The notes: generated by a model from the letters alone, not told the origin. A DNA stretch of 38,922 bases from an uncultured Oscillospiraceae bacterium (GCA_934590505.1 CAKTPC010000005.1:1-38922), one strand, 5' to 3'. Shown: positions 16,255 to 23,310, counted from the stretch's first letter. Translations and numbers: made by a program.

Positions 16255-16307
16255 CCCTGGACACCCGCCTTAAAAGGGCGGTGCTCTACCTGCTGAGCTA
16301 CTGGGGC
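16232..16307 (-). tRNA. tRNA-Lys(TTT)
   Basis: A 76-base cloverleaf with CCA encoded. The anticodon stem CCGCC/GGCGG encloses CTTTTAA, giving anticodon TTT. The T-arm is CAGGG-TTCGAAT-CCCTG. The acceptor GCCCCAG pairs with CTGGAGC except for a C3-A70 mismatch, which is unusual. It is the last tRNA of the operon and directly abuts the repeat region. Confidence 0.93.
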
Positions 16308-16353
16308 AGGTATGCAGTTTATATATGTTAAACTTCTTTCGGTCCTTTCTAAC

Positions 16354-16388
16354 TCAAACGCGAGTCCAGCGAAGCGAGTCGCGTTTGA
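16354..16388. repeat. Inverted repeat between tRNA-Lys and tRNA-Gln
   Basis: TCAAACGCGA (16354-16363) pairs perfectly with TCGCGTTTGA (16379-16388) around a 15-base loop. In the long Gln-Lys spacer (157 bp) it may guide processing of the precursor, though no T-tract makes it a terminator. The rest of the spacer shows no gene. Confidence 0.5.
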
Positions 16389-16464
16389 TTAAGGAGACAG
16401 GCTTCGGAGATGGACGCTTTCCGCGCCCCGCGGGAAGCGAGAATCGGAAGAAGTCTGGCGACGC

Positions 16465-16538
16465 TGGCTGGGATGGCGGGACTCGAACCCACTATATCGG
16501 AGTCAAAGTCCGGTGTGTTACCATTACACTACATCCCA
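16465..16538 (-). tRNA. tRNA-Gln(TTG)
   Basis: A 74-base cloverleaf with perfect acceptor TGGGATG/CATCCCA, discriminator G and encoded CCA. The anticodon loop CTTTGAC gives TTG. The T-arm contains GGGTTCGAGTCCC. Confidence 0.94.
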
Positions 16539-16589
16539 TTATCTCTTATGAACCGAGGCCGGCAGCGCCAGCCTCGATGATTTTATATA

Positions 16590-16666
16590 TGGGGTGGGAT
16601 ATGGGGCTCGAACCCACGACACCCGGAACCACAATCCGGTGCTCTGCCAACTGAGCTAATCCCACC
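16590..16666 (-). tRNA. tRNA-His(GTG)
   Basis: The anticodon loop TTGTGGT in stem CCGGA/TCCGG gives GTG. The characteristic extra G at position -1 (16666) faces discriminator C73. CCA is encoded at 16592-16590. Confidence 0.94.
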
Positions 16667-16678
16667 ATAATTAACTTT

Positions 16679-16755
16679 TGGCACGCCAAGAGGGATTCGA
16701 ACCCCCGACCTACTGCTTAGAAGGCAGTTGCTCTATCCTGCTGAGCTATTGGCGC
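16679..16755 (-). tRNA. tRNA-Arg(TCT)
   Basis: The anticodon stem ACTGC/GCAGT encloses CTTCTAA, giving TCT. The acceptor GCGCCAA pairs with TTGGCGT, with a G-T first pair. CCA is encoded. It is separated from tRNA-His by 12 bases. Confidence 0.94.
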
Positions 16756-16778
16756 ATATACTGTCCGCGCCAGAGATG

Positions 16779-16852
16779 TGGAGCGGGTGATGGGAATCGA
16801 ACCCACGTATCCAGCTTGGAAGGCTGGTGTTCTACCATTGAACTACACCCGC
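16779..16852 (-). tRNA. tRNA-Gly(TCC)
   Basis: First tRNA of the operon. The anticodon loop CTTCCAA gives TCC; the acceptor GCGGGTG/CACCCGC is perfect; CCA is encoded. It serves GGA/GGG codons, complementing the separate tRNA-Gly(CCC) at 24783. Confidence 0.94.
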
Positions 16853-16864
16853 ATGGCTGTTCCC

Positions 16865-16907
16865 ATTCAGCCCTGAGATAATACCATATCTAAGGGCTGA
16901 ATGTCAA
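16865..16907 (-). promoter_or_regulatory. tRNA operon promoter with overlapping palindrome
   Basis: On the minus strand: TTGACA (16902-16907), 18 bp, TATTAT (16878-16883). A perfect inverted repeat, ATTCAGCCCT (16865-16874) with AGGGCTGAAT (16893-16902), brackets the -10 and reaches the -35 edge. This looks like an operator on a tRNA promoter, where stable RNA promoters usually lack one. Confidence 0.7.
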
Positions 16908-16952
16908 CAGCTTTATGCAAAAATCTTGAAAATGTTATTTCCTACAGCTTGT

Positions 16953-16977
16953 CAAAAAGTCTTGCAAGGACTTTTTG
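16953..16977 (-). terminator. Terminator of the ABC transporter operon
   Basis: CAAAAAGTC (16953-16961) pairs with GACTTTTTG (16969-16977), followed by further pairing near the loop. It lies 11 bases past the ATPase stop codon and is T-rich on the minus strand. Confidence 0.55.
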
Positions 16978-16987
16978 GCAGTCTGTC

Positions 16988-17782
16988 TTATTTGTTGTAG
17001 CTTCGCAGGAACTGACGCGTGCGCTCCTCGGTCGGATTCTCAAGAACTCTCGACGGAGGCCCCTGCTCGACGATGACACCGCCGTCCATGAAGATCACAT
17101 CATCGGACACGTCATGCGCGAAGGCCATCTCATGCGTGACGATTATCATGGTAGTGTCCTTCTCGGCAAGGCCGCGGATGACCTTGAGCACTTCACCCGT
17201 AAGCTCAGGGTCAAGGGCGCTCGTCGGCTCGTCAAAGCAGAGAATGTCCGGTTCGAGCGCAAGGGCGCGCGCGATCGCGACGCGCTGCTGCTGGCCGCCG
17301 GAGAGCTGATGCGGGTAATAGTCCGCGCGGTCGGCAAGCCCCATCTGGCTAAGAAGCTCCATGCCGCGGTCATTGATGCACTTTAAGAGCACCTTGGGAT
17401 CGGCCTTGTATGCTTCGCTGTTCTTGGCCTGAAGCTTCGGAGCGAGGGTCACGTTCTCAAGCGCGGTGTACTGCGGGAAAAGATTGAAGCTCTGGAACAC
17501 AAGCCCGAAGTGCAGGCGGTTCTTCCTGATCTCCGCGTCGCTGAGCTTTCTCTCGCTGCTGTCGTCAAACAAGACGTGCTTGCCGGCCTCGGTATTCACG
17601 GTGATCCTGCCGGAGCTCGGCATTTCAAGGAAGTTCAGACAGCGCAGCATCGTGGTCTTGCCGCTGCCGGAGGAACCGATGATGCTCAGTGCCTCGCCCT
17701 TATTGAGGGAGAAGCTGATGCCCTTGAGGACGTCCAGCTCATCAAAGCTCTTTTTCAGGTTTTCGACTTCAAGTATTGCCAT
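16988..17782 (-). CDS. Polar amino-acid-type ABC transporter, ATP-binding subunit
   Basis: The 264-residue ATPase has Walker A G36-S-S-G-S-G-K-T-T, Q-loop F-Q-S-F-N-L-F-P at 96-103, signature L160-S-G-G-Q-Q-Q-R, Walker B I-L-C-F-D-E ending at 185, and H217. The Q-S-F-N-L-F-P form is typical of the GlnQ/HisP class that powers amino acid uptake. The insert around 66-95 and 118-138 is longer than in GlnQ. AAGGAGG precedes the ATG, which is 11 bases after the permease stop. It works with the permease and the permuted binding protein upstream. Confidence 0.92.
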   Translation of the reverse strand: MAILEVENLKKSFDELDVLKGISFSLNKGEALSIIGSSGSGKTTMLRCLNFLEMPSSGRITVNTEAGKHVLFDDSSERKLSDAEIRKNRLHFGLVFQSFNLFPQYTALENVTLAPKLQAKNSEAYKADPKVLLKCINDRGMELLSQMGLADRADYYPHQLSGGQQQRVAIARALALEPDILCFDEPTSALDPELTGEVLKVIRGLAEKDTTMIIVTHEMAFAHDVSDDVIFMDGGVIVEQGPPSRVLENPTEERTRQFLRSYNK

Positions 17783-17793
17783 GGGACGCCTCC

Positions 17794-18489
17794 TTATCTA
17801 AAGTAGCTGAGCCGGCGCTCGATGTAGTTGAACAGCAGCGTGAGCACGCCGACGAACAGCAGGTAATAAACGCCGGTGTAGAACAGCGGCCATGTGATGC
17901 CGTCGGACTTCATGAATGCTTCGCCCGCCTTTGTAAGCTCAATGATGGCAATGATGCGCGCAAGGGATGTGTCCTTCACGAGAGTGATGATCTCATTGCT
18001 CATGGGCGGGACGATGCGTTTTATCATCTGCAGCAGCGTGACCTTGAAGAAGATCTGCGTCTTGGTCATGCCGAGCACCTCGCCGGCCTCGCGCTGTCCC
18101 TGAGGGACGCCCTCGATGCCGCCGCGGTAAATGACGGAAAAGTAGCAGGCATAGTTTATCACAAAGGCCACGGTGCAGGCAAGCAGGCGCTTTGCGCCCC
18201 ATATGTTCTGACCGAACCAGAGGCCGGGACCGTAATAGATAATGATGAGCTGAAGCATGAGCGGCGTGCCGCGGATGATCCAGACGATTATATTCGTCAG
18301 CGCGCTTATCGGGCGGAAGGCGGCAAGCCCCGGTGAGCTCTTGGCAAGGCGCGAAAACGGCGCCCATTTGCTCATAGAGCCGAAGGCGATCACAAGCCCC
18401 AGCGGGAGCGCAAAGAGCAGCGTCAGCGCAAAGAGCTTCGCCGCCGTGCCGAGACCTGCGAGCAGGCTCATGGTTACAGTCCAAAACAT
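17794..18489 (-). CDS. ABC transporter permease of the HisM/GlnP class
   Basis: A 231-residue membrane protein with five to six helices. It has the R-G-T-P-L-M-L-Q-L motif (about residues 73-81) and the cytoplasmic coupling segment E-A-G-E-V-L-G-M-T-K-T-Q-I-F-F-K-V-T-L-L-Q, both typical of polar amino acid permeases. The K-D-T-S-L-A segment is also present. Only one permease gene is present, so a homodimer is expected. It is preceded by AAGGAG and by an intercistronic hairpin. Confidence 0.92.
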   Translation of the reverse strand: MFWTVTMSLLAGLGTAAKLFALTLLFALPLGLVIAFGSMSKWAPFSRLAKSSPGLAAFRPISALTNIIVWIIRGTPLMLQLIIIYYGPGLWFGQNIWGAKRLLACTVAFVINYACYFSVIYRGGIEGVPQGQREAGEVLGMTKTQIFFKVTLLQMIKRIVPPMSNEIITLVKDTSLARIIAIIELTKAGEAFMKSDGITWPLFYTGVYYLLFVGVLTLLFNYIERRLSYFR

Positions 18490-18530
18490 GAGGATTCTCC
18501 TTGAAAATTATTTGTATCTTGAGCGCCCCA

Positions 18531-18561
18531 AAGGCGAGCCGACAGTCTGCCGGTTCGCCCT
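18531..18561 (-). promoter_or_regulatory. Intercistronic stem-loop between binding protein and permease genes
   Basis: An 11-bp stem with one mismatch (18531-18541 with 18551-18561) lies between the binding protein stop and the permease start. Such hairpins often stabilise the upstream message so that binding protein exceeds membrane subunits. The role is inferred. Confidence 0.45.
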
Positions 18562-18582
18562 TGGTATTAAGGTTTCTTTTTA

Positions 18583-19434
18583 TCAGCCGTTGGTCACGAC
18601 GACCTGAGCGTTGTTGCAGTATGCATTGGTGCACTGCATCGCGTTCATAACCTCATTGGTGAGGGTCATGCCGTTCCAGACAACGTCGATGCTCTTGGCT
18701 TCGAGCTCAAGGATCTTGTTGTCCCAGTCGATTTCGATGAACTCTACCTCAACGCCGAGCTTCTCTGCGACGAGCTTTGCCATGTCAGCGTCAAAGCCGA
18801 TCCATTCGCCGTTGGCATCCTTGTAGTCCATCGGCTCGAAGTCGGTGATACCGACGATGAGGGTGCCCTTGTCCTTGATGTAGGCGACGTCGCCGTCATC
18901 GGCGTAGGTGACTTCCTCGGCTGCGGGCTGCTCAACAAGGCTCTCCTGCACGCCGTAGGTCTTAGCTATCTCAAGCATGGTGCCGTCGGCATAGGTCTCT
19001 GCGAAAACGCTGTTGATGAAGTCTGCCAGGTCGCTGTCCCTGCGGCAGCCGACGCCGTATTCCTCGGTGGTCAGCTCATCGCCGAGCTTCATATCGGGGT
19101 AGCTGGTGCCTTCGCCGATCATCGCGCCGGCCATCAGCAGGTCGATTATCGCAGCATCGGAAGTACCGGCGGCAACTTCCATCAGAGCCTTGCTCTGAGT
19201 ATCGACACTGACAACGTTCCAGCCGTTCTCAAGAGCGACGGCCTCACCGGCGGAACCGGCTTCAACGGCATAGACGAGATCGTCCGCACTCTTTTCCTCA
19301 TCCGCGGGGGCTTCGGTAGCGGCGGCTTCCGTTGCTGCGGGAGCCTCGGTGGCTGCGGGGGCGGAGCTCTGTCCGCAGGCGCACAGCGCGAACACCATAG
19401 CGGCAGCAAGTATCATAGCAAGAATCTTTTTCAT
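18583..19434 (-). CDS. Lipoprotein solute-binding protein with circularly permuted type II periplasmic-binding fold
   Basis: This 283-residue lipoprotein has a signal peptide with lipobox L-C-A-C20, then an Ala/Glu/Pro-rich linker to about residue 50. Usual GlnH-like proteins run from lobe 1 (I-V-G-x-D-x-x-F) into lobe 2 and back. Here the order is swapped. Residues 53-125 are lobe 2 (V-E-A-G-S-A-G-E-A, A-A-I-I-D-L-L-M-A-G). Residues 126-162 are the C-terminal part of lobe 1 (E-E-Y-G-V-G ending D-G-T-M-L-E-I-A-K-T-Y-G). A linker follows (163-188). Residues 190-283 are the normal N-terminal part (T-L-I-V-G-I-T-D-F-E-P-M-D-Y, G-F-D-A-D-M-A-K). The usual carboxylate-binding Arg after T-x-E is V262. 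AAGGAGGA precedes the ATG at 19434. It is first in the transporter operon. Confidence 0.88.
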   Translation of the reverse strand: MKKILAMILAAAMVFALCACGQSSAPAATEAPAATEAAATEAPADEEKSADDLVYAVEAGSAGEAVALENGWNVVSVDTQSKALMEVAAGTSDAAIIDLLMAGAMIGEGTSYPDMKLGDELTTEEYGVGCRRDSDLADFINSVFAETYADGTMLEIAKTYGVQESLVEQPAAEEVTYADDGDVAYIKDKGTLIVGITDFEPMDYKDANGEWIGFDADMAKLVAEKLGVEVEFIEIDWDNKILELEAKSIDVVWNGMTLTNEVMNAMQCTNAYCNNAQVVVTNG

Positions 19435-19732
19435 TTTCAAGTCCTCCTTATCAGCGGGGTTGTTTTTCAGTACGGTAATATAATAACACATTAGCGAAAT
19501 AAAGCAAGAGGGAATTCTAGTTTTATCTGTGCGTTTTTTGCACAGATAAAATTTGCTCTTATATAGATTGTTTGCAGTGTGAACTTATCTCTTCTTGGCC
19601 TCGCAGAGTTTTTTGCCTCGCAAGGCAAAAAATAAATCAATATATTTCTCGCGGGGCGTGTACCTCGCGAAAAATACTTCTCGCTCAGAGAGTGTCGAGC
19701 GAAGCGAGGCATGGTTCTGGGCGCAAGCCTTC
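19435..19732. other. Hairpin-rich intergenic region upstream of the ABC operon
   Basis: No gene is visible. A perfect 12-bp inverted repeat with a 7-base loop lies at 19521-19551 (TTTTATCTGTGC with GCACAGATAAAA) and could be an operator or leader hairpin. The weak promoter for the binding protein (TTGCTT, 16 bp, TATTAT on minus) lies between it and the gene. The 43-bp repeat (19598-19640) follows, then GC-rich partial inverted repeats around TCTCGCG/CGCGA and GAGCGAAGCGAG (19645-19712). Confidence 0.5.
19598..19640. repeat. 43-bp structured repeat, copy 2
   Basis: Same orientation as the copy at 7906-7948, with 39 of 43 bases identical. The stem (19609-19618 with 19623-19632) keeps the CGCA loop. 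A C-G pair in copy 1 is T-A here, and a G-C pair next to the loop is T-A here, so every change is matched by its partner. Confidence 0.75.
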
Positions 19733-19758
19733 TCAACAAAGTCCTTGGACTTTGTTGA
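19733..19758 (-). terminator. Terminator-like hairpin at the end of the transporter gene
   Basis: A 12-bp palindrome (19733-19744 with 19747-19758) begins two bases past the stop codon of the transporter gene. The flanking T-tract is weak, so termination efficiency is uncertain. Confidence 0.5.
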
Positions 19759-19759
19759 A

Positions 19760-20908
19760 TCATTTCATTAGTGCCACTAAGAAGCTTGCAGCAGTAGTTG
19801 AGAGGAAGGTCACGCTTATCATCCCGCAGATGACCATCCTGTCGCCTATCTCGCTCATAAGGAGCTCGCGCTTGCGTTCGTCCACAACGAGCCTGTATAT
19901 CACATCCTGCGAAATGAGCATATTGAGCGGGAAGCCTATCATTATATTCATGCCGAGCGCGACGCCCATATACGCCGAGAAGCCAAGCATGCGCCCGATG
20001 AGCGCCGACAGCAGCGTAATAGCAGCAAGATCGGTAAACAATATGAGCAGCAGCGGCGGCAGCATCTGTGTGAACATCTGCGGTGTTGTAGTCGAGAAGC
20101 CCGCGAGCACGACCGCCATCAGCAGAAAGAACACAAAGCCCTCGCTCTTAGACGCGCTCAGCTCGTTCTTCCCGAGTATGCCGAGGCGCGAGAGCAGCAG
20201 CCCAAGCAGCAGGCACAGCACATAGCGCGGCAGTCCCGTAAGCATACCGAGCCGGGACGCGGCCCACGACACTGCGTAGAGCTTCAGCAGCGCCCCATAT
20301 TGCAGCGTGATCCCCCGGCGTTCGCCGCCGTGGGGCTCTGCATCCGCATCCTCGTGCTTTTCCGGGAGCGTCTCCCCCGAGGAGAGCAGGCGTGCGGCCT
20401 CTTTCTTTATGCACAGCGTCGCCGCCGGACCGCCGACGAGCGCCTGCGTCGTCATTATGAGAACCGAGAGCGTGATTATCTGCTCATAGCCCATGGTGCG
20501 CGCCCGCTCCTGAACGATCAGCGCCGCGGCCATGCCGCCCGGCAGACCGCCGACAGCTGTGTTGATCCCGTATATTCCGCCGACAACGGCGAAGAGCGCA
20601 AGTATCTGCCCGGCGAAAACCAGCACGGCCAGCAGAACGACACGCCAGTTGGAGATAAACTTTGAGATGTCCATCGACGCACCCATGTTGACGATGACCA
20701 TCATCATTACCGCTGCGGGCAGCTCGCCAAGCCCGGAGCTCTCCAGCAGATCCGTCGGCAGTACCCCCGCCCAGCAGCAGAGCATATAGGCAAGACCCGC
20801 GAAAAGCACGGCGGGGACAGCTCCGCGCGTAAAATGCGTGAGCACATCGCCGAGGGCAAGCAGAAGCAGTATGACAAGCCCGCTCTGTAAAACATCAAAT
20901 TCCAGCAT
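19760..20908 (-). CDS. Polytopic transporter, distantly GltS-like
   Basis: This 382-residue protein has about ten to eleven membrane helices with a hydrophilic cytoplasmic loop near residues 190-215 (E-K-H-E-D-A-D-A-E-P). Glycine-rich re-entrant-like motifs occur near the middle (V-G-G-L-P-G-G-M-A-A-A) and end (G-V-A-L-G-M-N-I-M-I-G-F-P-L-N). The two-fold helix/glycine-loop pattern recalls sodium-coupled glutamate (GltS/ESS) or related anion carriers, but I do not recognise a definite family. The ATG at 20908 has GGAGGAAAA upstream and starts M-L-E-F-D-V. A MITE begins only 21 bp upstream, so its original promoter has probably been separated or replaced. Confidence 0.6.
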   Translation of the reverse strand: MLEFDVLQSGLVILLLLALGDVLTHFTRGAVPAVLFAGLAYMLCCWAGVLPTDLLESSGLGELPAAVMMMVIVNMGASMDISKFISNWRVVLLAVLVFAGQILALFAVVGGIYGINTAVGGLPGGMAAALIVQERARTMGYEQIITLSVLIMTTQALVGGPAATLCIKKEAARLLSSGETLPEKHEDADAEPHGGERRGITLQYGALLKLYAVSWAASRLGMLTGLPRYVLCLLLGLLLSRLGILGKNELSASKSEGFVFFLLMAVVLAGFSTTTPQMFTQMLPPLLLILFTDLAAITLLSALIGRMLGFSAYMGVALGMNIMIGFPLNMLISQDVIYRLVVDERKRELLMSEIGDRMVICGMISVTFLSTTAASFLVALMK

Positions 20909-20928
20909 TTTATTTTCCTCCGAATATA

Positions 20929-21202
20929 CCATCAATTGACAAGAGCACACACGCCCGGCAGCGTGTCTTTTCGGTGCTTTTTGTCCTTTTCGCCTTGACG
21001 GGCGTCAGCCCGCCTGCGTCTCAAAAACCAAAAATCACACAAAAATCCATCGCTGTCAGGTGCGCAGCAGTTTTGCCGGAGCAGAAAAGCGTTCAGGCAA
21101 TGAAAAGCCCGCAGGCAATACTTTGTGTATTGGCAAGGGCTTTGAAGCAGCATGGGCGTTTTTCTGCCCGTCAAAACCGTATGTGTCCTTGTCAATTGAT
21201 GG
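20929..21202. mobile_element. TA-flanked MITE (Tc1/mariner-IS630 type)
   Basis: A 274-bp element is bounded by perfect inverted ends CCATCAATTGACAAG (20929-20943 and 21188-21202), which extend imperfectly (7 of 10 bases) toward the interior. TA dinucleotides flank both sides, matching the TA target duplication of IS630/mariner transposases. It encodes no transposase. Reading frames inside are low-complexity and not supported as genes. It lies between the divergent transporter and LUD genes. Confidence 0.82.
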
Positions 21203-21244
21203 TACTATATCTTAACAGCATTGCCGGAATACCGCAACTATTCT

Positions 21245-21273
21245 TTGACATAGCCGGTCACAAATTGTATAAT
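21245..21273 (+). promoter_or_regulatory. Consensus sigma-A promoter of the LUD-cupin genes
   Basis: TTGACA, 17 bp, TATAAT: a perfect consensus in all 12 positions. It is located 43 bp outside the MITE end, with a 31-base distance from the -10 to the LUD start. Confidence 0.85.
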
Positions 21274-21303
21274 TAGGCCACAAGATGTACTGGAGGTGTG
21301 CAG

Positions 21304-21891
21304 ATGGATGTTGAAAAAGCAATAAGGAATCTGGAGCTGAGGGGCTTCGGCGTGAAGCACTTTGCTTCCGCTCAGGAGGCGGCGGACTATCTGACAGGCG
21401 TGATTAAAAATTGCAGCGTCGGCATAGGCGGCAGCCAGACGATAGACGCCCTCGGCATATATGACACGCTCAAGGAAAGCTGCAAGGTCTACTGGCACTG
21501 GAAAACCCCCGGCGTACAGGCGCAGGCCGCGTCGACGGACGTTTATCTCAGCAGCGCCAACGCCATCAGTGAGGACGGCGAGATACTGAACATCGACGGC
21601 ACCGGCAACCGCACGGCAAGCCTGATGTTCGGGCACAAAAAGGTCTACATCGTCGCCGGGACTAACAAGATATGTCCGGACTTTGAGTCCGCGCTGTACC
21701 GTGCGCGCAACGTCGCCGCCGTGCAGAACTGCCGCCGCTTCCCCGATAAGAACACGCCCTGCAAGATAGACGGCAAGTGCCACGACTGCCGCAGCCGCGA
21801 CCGCATATGCAATGCACTTGAGGTCCTCTGGGGGCCGATGAACAGAATGGAAACCGAAATCGTCCTCATTGACGGGGACTATGGAATGTAA
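21304..21891 (+). CDS. LUD-domain protein (LutC/YkgG-like, DUF162)
   Basis: This 195-residue protein shows the LUD signature G-I-G-G-S-Q-T-I-D-A-L-G-I (about residues 38-50), then N-A-I-S-E-D-G-E-I-L-N-I-D-G-T-G-N-R and a C-terminal four-cysteine cluster C-K-I-D-G-K-C-H-D-C-R-S-R-D-R-I-C. LutC works with LutA and LutB in lactate oxidation, but no lutA or lutB is present here. Stand-alone members with the cysteine tail are common in Clostridia and their role is not established. The ATG at 21304 is set by GGAGG 7 bases upstream; the GTG at 21298 is too close to it. The cupin gene follows by 12 bases. Confidence 0.85.
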   Translation: MDVEKAIRNLELRGFGVKHFASAQEAADYLTGVIKNCSVGIGGSQTIDALGIYDTLKESCKVYWHWKTPGVQAQAASTDVYLSSANAISEDGEILNIDGTGNRTASLMFGHKKVYIVAGTNKICPDFESALYRARNVAAVQNCRRFPDKNTPCKIDGKCHDCRSRDRICNALEVLWGPMNRMETEIVLIDGDYGM

Positions 21892-21903
21892 GGAGATAAG
21901 AAA

Positions 21904-22257
21904 ATGAGCTTTATAAGACGTAACGGCGAGACTGCACCTATCTATAAGGAAATGTTCGGCGGCCCGGGAGAGGCCGAAATGCACCGCATTCTCCTCGGCG
22001 CGGACGAGATGAGCGGCAAGGGCAGGCTCTTCAACCACATTGTTCTGCACCCCGGCTGCGGCTTCGGCTGGCATGTACATGACGGCGACAGCGAGACATA
22101 TTATATCCTCCGCGGCGAGGGCGAGTACAACGACAACGGCACTCTCGTCACGGTCGGCGCGGGTGACGTCACCTTTGTCGGTTCCGGCGAGGGGCACAGC
22201 ATCAGAAACACCGGCGAGGGCGATCTGGAATTCATCGCACTTATTCTATATAAATAA
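21904..22257 (+). CDS. Single-domain cupin protein
   Basis: The 117-residue protein is one cupin-2 barrel (PF07883). The metal motif is H-P-G-C-G-F-G-W-H-V-H-D-G-D-S-E-T-Y-Y, supplying two His and one Glu, and the second motif G-E-G-H-S-I-R-N-T supplies the last His. It could be a small-molecule-binding sensor or an isomerase; the ligand is unknown. GGAG precedes the ATG, and it is cotranscribed with the LUD gene. Confidence 0.88.
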   Translation: MSFIRRNGETAPIYKEMFGGPGEAEMHRILLGADEMSGKGRLFNHIVLHPGCGFGWHVHDGDSETYYILRGEGEYNDNGTLVTVGAGDVTFVGSGEGHSIRNTGEGDLEFIALILYK

Positions 22258-22331
22258 GCGTAATTATGCGTTTAGCAACCGGCTTCCCGGCATTGATTAC
22301 TGTATAATATCAACAAACAGCAATTCAGCGA

Positions 22332-22360
22332 TTGACTTTCAGAAGTCATACAGATAAAAT
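22332..22360 (+). promoter_or_regulatory. Promoter of nfnAB with palindrome in the spacer
   Basis: TTGACT, 17 bp, TAAAAT. An inverted repeat GACTTTCAGAAGTC (22335-22348) overlaps the -35 end and spacer and could be an operator. The leader to the ATG is about 75 bases. Confidence 0.6.
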
Positions 22361-22443
22361 ATATCCGTTGTGTAAATTCCTTTTCGGGCAATTTATGCGG
22401 CATATGTCTGTTTTCCAAAAGAATTTTATATAGAGGTGTACAA

Positions 22444-23310
22444 ATGTATAAGGTAGTAACTAAGCGCTTTCTGAACGAGGCAAAGACCATTTGCCTGTTC
22501 GAGATCGAAGCTCCGCTTGTCGCAAAGCATGCGCAGGCGGGTCAGTTCGTTATCTTCCGTCTGGATGAGCAGGGCGAGCGCGTCCCCGTCTCCGTCGCAG
22601 GCTGGGACAGAGAAAAGGGCACTGTCACCGTCATGGTGCAGGCCGCCGGCCGCACCACGAAGATGCTCCACACCGTTGAGCAAGGCGACTATATCTCCGA
22701 CTTCGTCGGTCCCCTCGGCCGCGCGACCGAGATGGACGGTCTCAAGAAGGTCTGCGTTGTCGGCGGCGGCGTCGGCTGCGCGATCGCTTACCCCATCGCA
22801 AAAGAGATGCACAAGAAGGGGATTGAGGTCACCTTCATCGGCGGCTTCAGAAGCGCAGATATCGTCATCCTCAAGGATGAGCTGAAGGAAGCTTCCGACA
22901 AGCTCATCATGTGCACCGATGACGGCACCTACGGCGAGAAAGGCTTCACCACCCAGTACCTCAAGCAGGAGATCGACGCGAACATCGCCGAGGGCAAGCC
23001 CCAGTTTGACCGCGTCATCGCCATCGGCCCGGACATCATGATGAAGTTCCTTGCCGACACCACCCGTCCCTACGGCATCAAAACCATCATCTCCCTCGAC
23101 CCGATCATGGTCGACGGCACCGGCATGTGCGGCGGCTGCCGCGTCATCGTCGGCGGGGAGACGAAGTTTGCCTGCGTTGACGGCCCTGACTTCGACGCGC
23201 ACGAGGTCGATTTCGACTCTCTCCTCAAGCGCGCCGCCTTCTATAAGGACGAGCAGGACGAGGCCGCAAAGCATATCTGCAATATGACCGGAGGTAAGCG
23301 CAATGGCTAA
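22444..23310 (+). CDS. nfnA: NADH-dependent ferredoxin:NADP+ oxidoreductase subunit A (NfnA/SudB-like)
   Basis: This 288-residue flavoprotein has an FAD-binding barrel (R-V-P-V-S-V-A-G, residues ~45-52), an NAD-binding fold (V-C-V-V-G-G-G-V-G-C-A-I-A-Y), and a C-terminal [2Fe-2S] site D-G-T-G-M-C-G-G-C-R-V with F-A-C-V-D-G-P. This is the NfnA/DHOD-K-like subunit that, with NfnB, transfers electrons between NADH, ferredoxin and NADP by flavin-based bifurcation. It overlaps nfnB by 8 bases. Older annotations call this sulfide dehydrogenase subunit or glutamate synthase-associated reductase. Confidence 0.9.
   Translation: MYKVVTKRFLNEAKTICLFEIEAPLVAKHAQAGQFVIFRLDEQGERVPVSVAGWDREKGTVTVMVQAAGRTTKMLHTVEQGDYISDFVGPLGRATEMDGLKKVCVVGGGVGCAIAYPIAKEMHKKGIEVTFIGGFRSADIVILKDELKEASDKLIMCTDDGTYGEKGFTTQYLKQEIDANIAEGKPQFDRVIAIGPDIMMKFLADTTRPYGIKTIISLDPIMVDGTGMCGGCRVIVGGETKFACVDGPDFDAHEVDFDSLLKRAAFYKDEQDEAAKHICNMTGGKRNG

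Noticed and set aside
15749..16331. Several short frames across the repeat region and tRNA-Lys
   Set aside because: They read through repeats and tRNA genes in all directions; amino acid content is that of translated repeats.
20932..21276. Short frames inside the MITE
   Set aside because: They lie within the inverted-end element and include its terminal repeats; no transposase motif, so treated as non-coding.
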